A stretch of DNA of 64,000 bases, from NCBI RefSeq assembly GCF_012489685.1, contig NC_080042.1, positions 32,741,158-32,805,157 of the forward strand, written 5' to 3'. Position numbers and translations under genes: made by a program. Of this stretch, positions 9,301 to 19,953 are shown one piece after another. The notes below the pieces were generated by a model that saw nothing but the letters and a program-made list of their open reading frames with translations, ran no database searches and was not told the origin of the DNA. Within the stretch, counting starts at the first letter, position 1; each line of letters opens with the position of its first letter. The DNA is from Lotus japonicus (Eukaryota > Streptophyta > Magnoliopsida > Fabales > Fabaceae).

Positions 9301-10120
9301 ATCGTATCAGAAGGAACCTGAATTACAAAAACATTCAAAGTCTTACAAAGAACCCAAAGCAAAAGGGGTTTTTAGCCAAACATGGCTATGAAATCCATGC
9401 TAGAAAATAAGGATAAAACCTGGAACATAAGACCTAGGGAAAGCTCCCAAAGCTCCAGAACTCAAGCTCTCCCTTCTAACTTATGAAAATATCATAAAAT
9501 GACAAAAGGTTCCAAGAGAAATGACAAAAAGCCTATTTATAAGCAAACAGGTCGAGTCTGGGCGCTCAGGCGCCAATTAAGCACGCCTGAGCGCCAACTC
9601 CAAGCCAAAACAAGCTCTCTGGAAGGCAATTGGCGCTCAGGCGCTTCAACAGGAGCGCTCAGGCGCCAATTCCTTTCTAGCATCTTGTAAACATCGATCC
9701 AATTGGCGCTCAGGCGCACAACACGAGCGCCTGAGCGCTCTCTACATGCTAGAAAGCCTCTTGACCTTCTTCTTAACTCCCTTTTAAGCCTCCCTTCAAT
9801 TTTCCAAGCCTTTTGACCTTCTTTCTTCATCAGTTTTCAGACCTAGCTGTTTAGGAACAAAGCAAGGAAAATATCTAGGATTTCCAAGAGTTTATTAGCA
9901 CAAAAGACCCTCAATTCAAGTAGAAAAGATATACAAGTCTTAAACTTACTTAAAATGCATGAAAGGTCCCTATAAAACTATGAAATTACCAAAGCAAAGT
10001 AGAAACACAAATAAAGATAAAAATGCATGAGAATGCATGAAACACTACATGAGACTCATCAAAAAGACTCAAAACAAACTAAGAAATGACCCTAAAAACA
10101 CTACTAAACTAGGGTCATCA
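9301..10120 (-). repeat. Athila-like LTR fragment, reversed (5' portion)
   Basis: On the minus strand it starts at 10120 with TGATGACCCT and parallels the LTR at 17148-18494 for its first two thirds, then stops at 9301. It shares the run of lead sequence ending in GCATTCTCATGC, the CTATAAATA block (minus strand) and a cluster of GCGCTCAGGCGCC-type motifs (about 9567-9750). It is truncated against the end of LTR D. Confidence 0.75.
9567..9750 (-). repeat. Cluster of GCGCTCAGGCGCC quasi-palindromes
   Basis: At least six copies of GCGCTCAGGCGC or its complement lie within about 180 bp, some as TTGGCGCTCAGGCGC. The motif recurs in the other Athila-like LTR copies (12940-13055, 17525-17640) and in the interior at 19140-19310. 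It is much GC-richer than its surroundings. Confidence 0.7.
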
Positions 10121-10324
10121 CATATCAAGGTATCTTGGTGAAACCAGAGCGTTATCACCCAGCTTCTCACTCTTCACTGCACCAATTTCTTGGTTCTGAA
10201 CAAATCGATATTGGTTGATCCTCTCGGCTCTTCTCTTCAGAATCTCCATTTCAGCCTTTGAGTAGAGTGCCTTTCCACCTTTCTTGGAAGGAGCCTTAGA
10301 GGCGGTTGCAAGAACTCCGACCAT
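10121..10324 (-). pseudogene. Env-like ORF, N-terminal fragment (reversed copia)
   Basis: 68-codon start of a Sirevirus env-like ORF with a Lys-rich N-terminus (SKAPSKKGGKALYSKAEME). It lies downstream, on the minus strand, of the pol fragment at 10812-12137, as expected for env. It is cut by the reversed Athila-like LTR at 10120, and the remaining stop belongs to that LTR. Confidence 0.5.
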
Positions 10325-10811
10325 TTGGACTTGAAAAGAGGAAAAAATTTGCAGAGAAAGGAAGTTGCTTTTCTTGGAGGTGAGAGAGTGTATTTTGCAA
10401 ATGAGATAGCGTAAGGTAGGTTTACAAAATCTTTAAGAGATATATTGATTTGGAATATGGGATGACGGTTTTGGAAGGAAGTGTAAAAAGTGGTTTTTCC
10501 TTCAAAAGAGAAAATATTAAACAAATGAGTTGGGGTTGCACGTGCCATAAAGGCTGACTGAGTAACTGTTGAGCATTGAATGTGATGTAACTTTTCAGAA
10601 AAGAACTGTTGAAGCACGTGCCACGGAAATGATGACGTTGAACTTTTGACAATCATTTTTCAGGAAAGGCTGAACAGTAGCAATGGTAAATTCATAGTAC
10701 GATAAAGCATGCATGCAATTGGCCTAGTTCGTTCTGGGATGGCTTTTAAACTATACTCCGTTAATTCATCGAACAGTACCGGCAAAATAGTAAACTTGCA
10801 TTTCTATACCT
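10325..10811 (-). other. Pol-env spacer of the reversed copia fragment
   Basis: 487 bp between the pol stop and the env-like start on the minus strand. No supported ORF or structure. Its length resembles the spacer in element A (43168-43611). Confidence 0.5.
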
Positions 10812-12137
10812 TCAGTGTGCATATTGCATATTGATTCTTTCTCTTAGATAAGAGAATCTGCCTTCCAGTAGGGGTTTAGTAAAAATTTCAGCAAGTTGAT
10901 CTTCAGTATGAACATAAGACATATCAATGGGCCCTTTCGCAACTAGATCACTGATGAAATGATGCTTAATCTCAATGTGCTTTGTTCTTGAGTGTTGAAC
11001 TGGATTTTTTGCAATATTTATAGCACTTGTGTTATCACATAGTAAAGGTATGTGATCTTCATGAATACTATAGTCTTCAAGCTGATGCTTGATCCATAGA
11101 AGTTGAGTGCAACAGGAACTTGCTGCTACATACTCAGCTTCACCAGTGGATAGGGAAATGGTGCTTTGCCTTTTGCTAGACCAAGAGACTAAACAGTTTC
11201 CTAGAAAATGACATCCTCCACTAGTGCTTTTCCGTTCTACTCTATCTCCAGCATAATCAGCATCACAGTATCCACTTAACCTGAAATCACTACCTTTCTC
11301 ATACAATAGACCAAGATTAGCAGTACCTATTAGGTATCTAAAAATTTGTTTAACAGCACTGAGATGAGATTGTTGAGGATTTACTTGGAATCTAGCACAT
11401 AGGCAAACACTGAACATGATGTCCGGTCTGTTTGAAGTAAGGTACAGTAGAGATCCTATCATTCCTCGGTACGATGTTGGATCAACCGGTGAGCTTTCAT
11501 CATTCTTGTCAAGAACAGTGTTTGGATACATAGGAGTGCTCATTTTGTTTGAGTTTTGCATGTCGTATTTCTTGAGCATATCCTTTATGTATTTGGTCTG
11601 ATGTATGTAGATCTTGTCCTTTTCTTGCTTGATTTGAAGACCAAGAAAGAATTTTAGTTCCCCCATCATACTCATCTCGAATTCGCTTTGCATGAGAGTT
11701 GAAAATTCCTTGCATAGATTATCACTAGTAGCTCCAAAGATGATATCATCGACGTATAGTTGTACAAGGATGTAGTCATCTTTCAGTTGCTTTCTGAATA
11801 GGGTGTTGTCAATCTGTCCTCTTGAGAAACTGTTCTTCATGAGAAAGCTACTTAAGCGATCGTACCAAGCCCTTGGCGCTTGTTTTAGTCCATAGAGAGC
11901 TTTCTTGAGTTTGAACACATGCTCGGAGGAAGATGGTTCCTCAAAGCCTGGAGGCTGCTTCACATAGACTTCTTCTTCTATTACTCCATTTAGAAAAGCA
12001 CTTTTGACATCCATTTGATATAGTTTAATGGAGTGTTGACATGCAAAGGCTAAGAGAATACGAATAGCTTCAATTCTGGCCACTGGAGCAAAGGTTTCAG
12101 TGTAATCAAGTCTATCCTTTAGCTCAAAAGGTGATGT
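10812..12137 (-). pseudogene. Copia pol fragment: reverse transcriptase and RNase H
   Basis: Uninterrupted 440-codon C-terminal half of a Ty1/copia Pol on the minus strand. From the right: [46 protein letters not shown], the catalytic [25 protein letters not shown], then RNase [31 protein letters not shown] and HIEIKHHF. It ends in TGA, not in a UAG readthrough context. Gag, protease and integrase are absent: the frame runs directly into an LTR-like segment at 12138, which marks an internal deletion. The ORF is open but truncated and probably not functional alone. Confidence 0.88.
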
Positions 12138-12700
12138 TTGTCAGCTAGTAGGTGGTGATAGACTTTGGGCTACTTTTCAGACATGAGACAATTTGGCAAT
12201 TTGATGTTGACGGCTTGTAATTTCCTTTGTTGGTCAGCGTGCCTTTTGCTGAAGTAAATTTGTCTTCATGTGTTTTAGTTTGAATGAGATTCAAATAGTT
12301 GTCATTGGATTTGAATGTGGGACAACCGGTTGTAATCAAACTATGACTTTGGCGCTCAAAATACTTCTTGATATATCTGACTGATGACGTGGCATTGAAC
12401 GGTCAGAGTCTTCACTGGGGTACAGTAGAGGCAGAGTTACTTCTATTTTCTGAGGAAAATATCCTTTTAATAATTGATAGAACGTTGAAGCGTGTGACAT
12501 ATAGCCAAGTTTCTCCTGAAATTGAGAACGTTATCAGTAAATAAATTTTCAATGAAACTTCTACTATAAAATTGTTATGATCAAAATAAGATTTTAAAGA
12601 CGTTATGATACGTTTGAACTTAACATGATCCTTGTGTTCAACACCTTGTACCGCATTCAAAGCAAAAATACTTTGACACGGGCCTGCGACAGTGCGTTCG
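12138..12700 (-). repeat. B-type copia LTR fragment, reversed
   Basis: The minus strand matches the left part of LTR B1: the block GCTGACCA...GTCAACATC...AATTGTCTCATGT...GAAAAGTAGCCCA...CACCTACTA corresponds to 21605-21710. In element orientation it lies directly upstream of the pol fragment at 12137, so LTR and reverse transcriptase are joined by a deletion. The outer boundary near 12690-12700 is approximate. Confidence 0.6.
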
Positions 12701-12703
12701 TCA

Positions 12704-13871
12704 AGTAGTTTTATAAGGACTTTTATTGCATTTTAGCATAGTTTAAGGGTTTGATGGAAGTTCCACTTGATTTGAGGGCTTTTGTTCTAATAACCTCTTG
12801 GAGTTCCAAGAAATTTTCCTTTCCTTGAATGTTAGCTTTCAGGTCTGAAACTGCTGAAGGAAGAAGGCCAAGAAGCTTGGTTGTTTGACGGGAGCAATCA
12901 AGTGGATTAAAAGTGAAGTTTAAAAGACTTTTGATCTTGCAATTGGCGCGGAAGCGCTCCTGATGGGCGCCTAAGCGCCAGGTCAACAAAAGGATTTGAT
13001 GCTGGAATTTGAAGGTGTGCGCTCAAGCGCCCCTGTATAGCACTTGGGCGCCCTGGCTTGACCATTTTCCTATAAATAAGGCTTTTGTTATTTTCTTTGG
13101 AACCTTGGATCATTTTCTTATAATTTTGTCAAGATTTGAAGCTGAGGAAGAATTTTGGAGCTTTTAAGAGGCTTCCACCTTGTAATTTCTCAGATTATTT
13201 AAAATTTCCTTGTATGGATTCCCTAGCCATGAGTGGCTAGTTTTTTCTTTGCTTTGGATTTCAAGTGATACTATGAAGTTTTAGTTGTTAAATACTATCT
13301 CTATGCATGAGTTCTTGATTCCATCTTTGTATTTCAATTCTAATATGCATGCTTTGCTTGAGTGCACACTTGCAATAGGCTAGACTATAATCATAACGAA
13401 AGTTTGTTATAGTTTAGGGACATGAATTGAAATTGATTCTTCTATGCTTTCTACAAGGAATAGAGGAATGGTTGGGTTTTGTTGGTCTAAATATGTATGC
13501 TCAAAACCTCAAATGAATGATTAAGTACACAAGGAATTGGGCTTAACTTTTAGTTTGAGAGAATTTTTTATGTGAGGAATCAATACGTAATTAGATAGGC
13601 TAGAGCAACAAGGATTGGATCAAGGTTTCACATGCATAGGATAGGTATTTTCACTATTGCTCTTTCACATGCATAGAATGGATTCGATGATCGACAACTC
13701 AAAGTGTTTTTATCATTTGATATTTTCAACATTTTCACTATTGCTCTTTTGACAATATCTTGTCACATTCAATCAATCTCTAAATCAGAATTTTACTGCA
13801 TTCAAAACTCACAATCTTTAAGCTTAAACCTACAATTCTCACTCACAATCCCTGTGAATTCAATAAATATA
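12704..13871 (+). repeat. Athila-like LTR fragment (forward, 5'-truncated)
   Basis: Closely parallels 17286-18440, from AGTTTTATAAGGAC through ACTCACAATCCCTGTG, but lacks the first 140 bp including TGATGACCC. It contains the GCGCTC/GCGCC motifs (12940-13055), CTATAAATAAGG (13070-13080) and the CAATCCCTGTG block typical of Athila-type LTR ends. Together with the reversed copy at 9301-10120 it forms an inverted pair around the copia fragment. Confidence 0.75.
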
Positions 13872-14250
13872 ATTTATTATTCGCCGATTTAGAAGGATGC
13901 AAAGATTCAATATTCTTCCACAAGGATTTTGTATTTTCCACAGTAGAAATGTGTTTATAAACCTTAAAAAAAATTATTGTGTTACTAATTGCTTGGAAAT
14001 TGTTACATTACTAAAAGATCACATGTTTGGTCTCCCTGAGCTTGCTAGTGATTTCATGGATCTTCATCTCCTCTTAGCATGTGATTGCGACACCCATCTT
14101 CAACATGTGCTCAGGGATGGTACTAAGTCTAATAACTTCATGCTGGGATGGGAGCACGCTTGCAAAGTGCTTATATAGAGCTTGTTATCCTTATGAGGGT
14201 ATTCGGGAGTGTATGTATAGAAATGGGGTAGTCTTGTAGTTTGTTGTTTA
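13872..14250 (+). other. Unassigned spacer
   Basis: About 380 bp between an Athila-like LTR end and a decayed env-like gene. A 93-codon open frame (13897-14178) has no recognisable motif and no relative elsewhere in the window. Confidence 0.4.
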
Positions 14251-14700
14251 TAGAGTAAACAAGGAATTCATGAAGGTCTTTGCGAGGAGTAAGTGTGTTA
14301 AGTATTCATCTACTGTTATTAACAAGTATTTGGGTAGAACTACAACTGTTGTGCCTGAAAAGGATGTTAGTCTGAATGCTCAGAAAGAAAAATATTGCTG
14401 GGCAAGTGAAGACTTGGCCCAAGAAAGGTCTGCTTTCTAGTGGAAGCCTAAGTGTGAAGTATGCAATTCTGAACAGGATTAGTGCAAAAAATTAGGCACT
14501 TATAGATCATACTTCTGGGATCATTGTGTAGTTGGCTAATTTTATTTTTCTCATAGGAACATAGGTCAAGCTTGATTTGGGTGCTTATGTGTTTGATCAA
14601 ACAATGAAACATGTTGACTCCTTTGTTGTGAAGCTGCCCATAGCCTCTCCATGTCTGTTTACTGATATCATTTTGATTGAAATCAAGCAAAATTCCCATT
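14251..14700 (+). pseudogene. Decayed Sirevirus env-like gene fragment
   Basis: In shifting frames it matches the conserved region of the D env-like protein: INKYLGRTT (D: INQALGRSA), WPKKGLLSSGSLSVKYAILN (D: WPSKKLLSTGNLSVKYAILN), DHTSGI, and LGAYVFDQTMKHVDS (D: FGTFVFEQTLKHADT). Several stops and frameshifts are visible. Only the central part of the gene survives, running into LTR sequence near 14735. Confidence 0.7.
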
Positions 14701-14734
14701 GAAGATAAAGCCGAGAAAGCTTTGTGCAGAAGAT

Positions 14735-16002
14735 TCATGTTGAAAATCAAATATCTGGCACAATACTATGGTAAATATAAAAGCTTTGAGTCGTCACTAT
14801 CAGATTTCCATATCTCTACAACAATGGATAGAAACTCAGACTTATGCTACCTGCTACAGATAGATTACATCTTTACGACAGTACCACTCTCTGACAAAAG
14901 TACCTTTTGTACATTTTGATCCAACGGCTAGAAGCTATGTGTACAACACGCTCCAACGAGTCGCAACAGCTATCTTTCACTTATAGATGGTTCAAGAGTA
15001 TAAAGGGAAGAGGTGAAGACTTGAAGAAGTAGCGCTTAGGCTCACATGGATTGAGCTTTATGCTCAAACCAATTAAACATGAAAAGAAGCCTCAGAGCTC
15101 AACAATCAGAGATCAATGATGAAATGGATCATATCATTTATCATCATCCGCTTCAACATGTAGAGTAAATATTATTTATAGTCAAATTCTTTCTACCTCT
15201 ACCTTGTAACTCAACATAAAGTATTCACTTAAGAGTCAAACCTTAATACATTATGATTCATGATCTTAATTGATTTACTATCCCTCTATCAAGAAGCGAT
15301 TCTAGAGTACAATAAAGCAATCTTGAAAAAGATTGTTTTGGGAGAAGTCTTGTATGATACTTGTAATGGAGGAGTCCTTTATAATACTTAATGCCTGGAG
15401 AGGCAGTGGTAAAAGAATACTCAATTCCTGAGAGGGAGTGGTAAGATAATACTCGTTATGCCTGGAGAGACATGGACAAGAATACTCGTTATGCCTGGAG
15501 AAGCATGTACAATAATACTTGTTGGGAGGAGTCTTGTCTAATACTCAATACCTGGAGAGGCAGTACTGAAAGAATACTCGCTAATTCCTAGAGAGGCAGC
15601 GGAAAAATAATACGTGTGTTTTTCGTAGAGAGACAGTGGCAAAAGAATACTCGTTCTGCCTGCAGGTGCATGTACAATAATACACGTTATGCTTGGAGAC
15701 ACATGTACAAGAATACTCATTGGGAGAAATCATGTCGAATACTTGTAAGGAGAAGTCATTGATACTTGATCTTAGTGAAATCTTGGTGCTGCCAAGGACT
15801 GGACGTAGCCTTATCGTTCAAGGGGTGAACCAAGATAAAATTGTTTGTCTGTGTGCATCATCTACCCTTCTGCTTTTACACTTGCGCTGCACCAAACGAT
15901 ACCAACGAAGATTATTAAATCTTTATATCATTTTGAAAATCAAGATTTAAGTGGGGCACAATTCAAACCCCTCCCTTTCTTATGCTATGTTGATCAACTT
16001 CA
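14735..16002 (+). repeat. B-type copia LTR (diverged copy)
   Basis: The right half parallels LTR B1 (37198-37583): tandem GGAGAAGTCTTG-type units, then CTTGGTG...CCAAG...ACTGGAC.TAGCC, the start of a CGCTGCACC block, and CAAACCCCTCC before the end CAACTTCA at 16002. A likely TATA sequence GTATAAAGG lies near 14998. The left boundary is uncertain because the env-like remnant merges into it without a polypurine tract. Confidence 0.6.
15340..15740 (+). repeat. Minisatellite in B-type LTR
   Basis: About 10-12 imperfect units of roughly 30-38 bp built on GCCTGGAGAGGCAG...AATACTC, expanded relative to the four or five units of LTR B1 (37205-37325). Many units contain a short inverted repeat (GCCTGGAGAGGC). 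Confidence 0.7.
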
Positions 16003-16340
16003 GAGTTGTTATCTCTTGTCGTTCTTATTGTAAGAAATCAATCATTGTGGCAGTGATTGTGAGAGAAAGTGAAATTTGTTTCTTACTTAGGGGGAGTCCT
16101 AACTAGAAGTTCACGGGTTGTATTTGGTAGGAAAGTGTTGAACAAGGGTTGTTCATCTAAGACCGGCTAAAAGTCACGTTGCACCGAACTTGATTACCAA
16201 TTTTCTGTGTTCTTTATTGCTTTACTGTTTTTTACTGTGTTAATCGTTGTGGCTAAACTCTTGTATGTTAAAACATTGTGTGAAACATTGTGTTTGACAT
16301 CTGTCTTGCGAGAACCAGAATTTCAAATTTTTCCATCAAT
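16003..16340 (+). repeat. D-type LTR 3' fragment
   Basis: Parallels the last 300 bp of LTR D: ATCA.TGTGGCAGTGATTG, GAGAGAAAGTGA, ACTTAGG, GTTGTTCAT, then a T-rich stretch ending near ACCAGAATTTCA. It is joined directly to the end of the B-type LTR at 16002. Confidence 0.6.
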
Positions 16341-17147
16341 TTTGTCACATTTAGTGCACTACACTCTCCATTTTTAATTGAAGGCCTCCTTCGCAGTGAT
16401 CTTTTGGTGGGCAGGAAGAGAGCGTGTAGCGGCCTGAACAAAGTTTAGTTCATCCTTGTGAAGCAGTCATGTCACCGGGGAGGTGTGCAACAACGACGAT
16501 ATCTAATGGGGGGAGAGCTTGGCGACAGATCTAGTGTCACCCATTTCAAATGCATGGGGTAGAGGTGGGGTCCGGTTGTCTTAAGTTGAATCAGATTCAA
16601 TAAATACTTGTCAATCACATGAGGATTTTAGAAGGGATTTTGAGCTTTTGGATCCACATATTCAAGTAGAGGGGGTACAGATTGAGAATGGTGATGTGCA
16701 TGATGAGAAGGTAATGGCATGTGGTAGCTTGGAGGAATTGGGAGAGGATCAAGGTGCCACCAACTCTTGTGCTAGTGATGTGAGTACCATGGGGTGTGTA
16801 ACGCCACACCAGGAGGTGAAATGTGGGAGGGGTAGACCAAAACGTAGCCGTAACAGGAAGACATCATGACGATTGAATCTAGAGAATAAATGTCAGGGTG
16901 AGGACAAGGGCTCAGAGGATTTGGAATTTAGGGAAGGATTTAGGCCTTGGTTACAACGGTGATGATGAGGTGATGATTGAAGGGTTGCAAGCTCAGCTAT
17001 TAACCAATCATCCAAACCTTGCTACTTGAGAGGGTTGTTTTTTGGTTCTGGGCTTGTGGCTTTGATGTATTCTTGATTTCCTGGTTTTTCGGTTGCATGC
17101 GAGTTGTGTTTACGCTCGAGGGCGAGCTCTTGTTGAGCATAGTGGTC
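16341..17147 (+). other. Unassigned segment, possibly a LINE ORF1 tail
   Basis: 807 bp not explained by the LTR families here. A 73-codon frame (16648-16869) ends in a basic GRGRPKRSRNRKTS-like tail, the kind found at the end of plant L1-type LINE gag-like proteins. No reverse transcriptase or zinc knuckle follows, so the assignment is weak. It ends where the Athila-like LTR starts. Confidence 0.3.
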
Positions 17148-18494
17148 TGATGACCCTCTTTTAGTCTTGTTTTTAGGGTTATTTCTTTGTTAGTTTTGAG
17201 TCTTTTTCTTGTGTCTCATGTAGTGTTTCATGCATTCTCATGCATTTTTATCTTTATTTGAATTTTTGTTTGGTTTTGGTAATTTAGTAGTTTTATAAGG
17301 ACTTTTATTGCATTTTAGCATAGTTTAAGGGTTTGATGGAAGGTCCACTTGATTTGAGGGCTTTTGTGCCAATAACCTCTTGGAGTTCCAAGAAATTTTC
17401 CTTTCCTTGAATGTTAGCTTTCAGGTCTGAAACTGCTGAAGGAAGAAGGCCAAGAAGCTTGGAGGTTTGGTGGGAGCAATCAAGTGGAGTAAAAGTGAAG
17501 TATAAAAGACTTTTGAGCTTGCAATTGGCGCTCAAGTGCTCCTGATAGGCGCCTGAGCACCAGGTCAACAGAAGGTTTTGGTGCTGGAGTTTGAAGGTGG
17601 GCGCTCAAGCGTCCCTGTATAGCACTTGGTCACCCTGGCTTGAACATTTTCCCTATAAATAAGGCTATTGTCATTTTCTTTGGAACCTTGGATCAATTTC
17701 TTATAATTTTGTCAAGTTTAGAAGCTGAGGAAGAATTTTGGGGCTTTTAACAGGCTTTCACCTTGCAATTTCTCAGATTATTTAAAATTTCCTTGTATGG
17801 ATTCCCTAGACATGAGTGCCTAGTTTTTTTTTTTTTGCTTTGGGTTTCAAGTGATACTATGAAGTTTTAGTTGTTAAATACTATCTCTATGCATGAGTTC
17901 TTGATTCCATCTTTGTATTTTAATTCTAATATGCATGCTTTGCTTCAGTGCACACTTGCTATAAGCTAGACTATAATCACAACGAAAGTTTGTTATAGTT
18001 TAGGGACATGAATTGAAATTGATCCTTCTATGCTTTCTACTAGAAATAGAGGAAGGGTTGGGTTTTGTTGATCTGAGTATGTATGCTTAAAACCTCAAAT
18101 GAATGATTAAGTACACAAGGAATTGGGCTTAACTTTTAGTTTGAGAGAATTTTTTATGTGAGGAATCAATACGTAATTAGATAGGCTAGAGCAACAAGGA
18201 TTGGATCAAGGTTTCACATGCATTGGATAGGTATTTTCACTATTGCTCTTTCACATGCATAGAATGGATTAGATGATCGACAACCCAAAGCTTTTTCATC
18301 ATTTGATATTTTCAACATTTTCGCTATTGCTCGTTTGACAATATCTTCTCACATTCAATCAATCTCTAAATCAGAATTTTACTGCTTTCAAAACTAACAA
18401 GCTTGAAGCTTAAACCCACAATTCTGACTCACAATCCCTGTGGATCAATATTTTAAAACCGGGTGGTATATGTACACTTGCAGATTGACCAACA
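17148..18494 (+). repeat. Athila-like LTR (most complete copy, about 1.35 kb)
   Basis: Starts TGATGACCCTC and probably ends GATTGACCAACA. It contains CTATAAATAAGG (17655-17666), the GCGCTC motif cluster (17525-17640) and the terminal block CAATCCCTGTGGATC...GTACACTTGCAGA typical of Athila-type LTRs. Interior gypsy remnants follow, so it acts as the 5' LTR of the decayed element to its right. The last bases are inferred. Confidence 0.7.
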
Positions 18495-19060
18495 CCCTTC
18501 TTATCTAGTGGCAGGGCTAAGATTGATGTTGGTAAGGGTCATCTCATTCTCCGAGTTGATAAGGACAAGGTAAGGTTTTCAGTTTTCAATCCTATGTGAG
18601 AAACTGACCTTGTTGATGATTTTGTTTGTGATGTGATCAAGAGCTTGCCCATGACTCCGGATGAGATCCCCAAGGTTAAGGAAAAGGATGTTGAGTTCCA
18701 TCCGGCTCTCATTAAGCTTGTTAGCGAAAAAAAGTATGGTGAGTCTAAGTACGAGAACTCCAAATGGTCAAGTTTACCCAAGCTAGCTCTCTTATCAAAA
18801 AGGAAGGAGTGTCAGATGATGAGTTAAAGATTAAGCTCTTCCCTTATTCCTTGATAAGGGGAGCTAGATTTTGGTTTGATGAACAAGAATATATCTCCTC
18901 TTGGGAGGATTTGCTCTAGAGGTTTTGTGCAAGGTTCCTCCCTTGCACTTGTGGTAAGAGAATTGATGGTAAGGAATTTCCTTCCTAACACCAAAGGAAG
19001 GAGGGTCTACCTGGGACTATAACTTATGGCTGAATGGGAGACAACCCATGTCTTTATTTT
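18495..19060 (+). pseudogene. Athila-like interior remnants: protease piece, then gag piece
   Basis: Frames near 18515-18600 read AKIDVGKGHLILRVDKDKV, like the strand after the retropepsin active site in Athila-type Pol. Another frame, 18768-18960, reads SDDELKIKLFPYSLIRGARF and then SSWEDLL.RFCARFLP, the Retrotrans_gag core. A post-pol-like GGGAGACAACCCA follows (19038-19050). Protease before gag is the reverse of the normal order, so this is a rearranged, heavily deleted interior with stops throughout. Confidence 0.6.
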
Positions 19061-19953
19061 CATTTTTGCTTTTTCTTGCTTTAGGTAAGTTCTTTTTAGA
19101 AAGAAAAAGCCAAAAAAATGAAGTTCCTAAGCCCAATTGGTGTCTAAGCGCTCCTCATTAGCGCTCAGGCGCTACCTGTGCAGTAGTTTTGCACTGGGTG
19201 GGGAGCTCAAGCGCCCTGGATTGGTGCTCAAGCGCCAATTTAACATAAACTTTTGTTACTTTTTCACCCAGTGGCGCTCAAGAGCCCTTATCTAGCGCTT
19301 GAGCGCTCAGAACGCGTTCTTACCAATTTTTTTCTTTTAAAACCCCTCTAACCCTTCATTTTCCCACTCTCTAACTTCCCTACCTCTCTTAAAACCGCAC
19401 CCAACTCTACTTATACCCCATTTCTACTTCCCATCTCTCATTTGCACACACTTTGGCTCTCCTTTGTTCTCTCAAGCTTTGCATTGCATCAAGTTCATCT
19501 TCACTTTCACCCACTTACTTTCATTTCAAGGTAAGTTCCATTTTCCATTTTATTTCATCTTTACTCTTGGGTGCTACATTGCATGCTTCAATGGGGGTTT
19601 GGGTGAGAGGTATTGTGTTTGTATGAGTTGGATTTGGGTTGTTGAAGCTATTCTTGGGTAGTTTCTGTTATTTTAGTAAGGGTGAGTGAAATTTTGAGAG
19701 TTGGGTAATTTAGGATTTTGTGGTTTAGTTTAGCTTTGTTCTTGCCTTCTAGGTATTTGTTAGAATGCCTCAATGGGTTTTCTAGTTGATTTTGTGCAAA
19801 TTCTCTTGTGGTTGTCTATCTCTTTGTGCCAAATTCTCTAGAAAATTTGTTGAGTGCTCTTAGGTGCTTGAGTTTTAGTTTTATAAAGAGGTTTTTTTCC
19901 CTTTTAGTTTTCGTTTTGTTTTTTTTAAGTAACATGTTTAACATTTGTTTGTG
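19061..19953 (+). other. Athila-like post-pol spacer
   Basis: Noncoding leader before the env-like ORF. It carries another group of GCGCTCAAGCGCC-type motifs (19140-19310) and then a long pyrimidine-rich stretch (19320-19540). I see no gene. Confidence 0.5.

Noticed and set aside
13897..14178. 93-codon frame as a possible host gene
   Set aside because: Single short frame without motif, splice context or second copy. Left as unassigned spacer.
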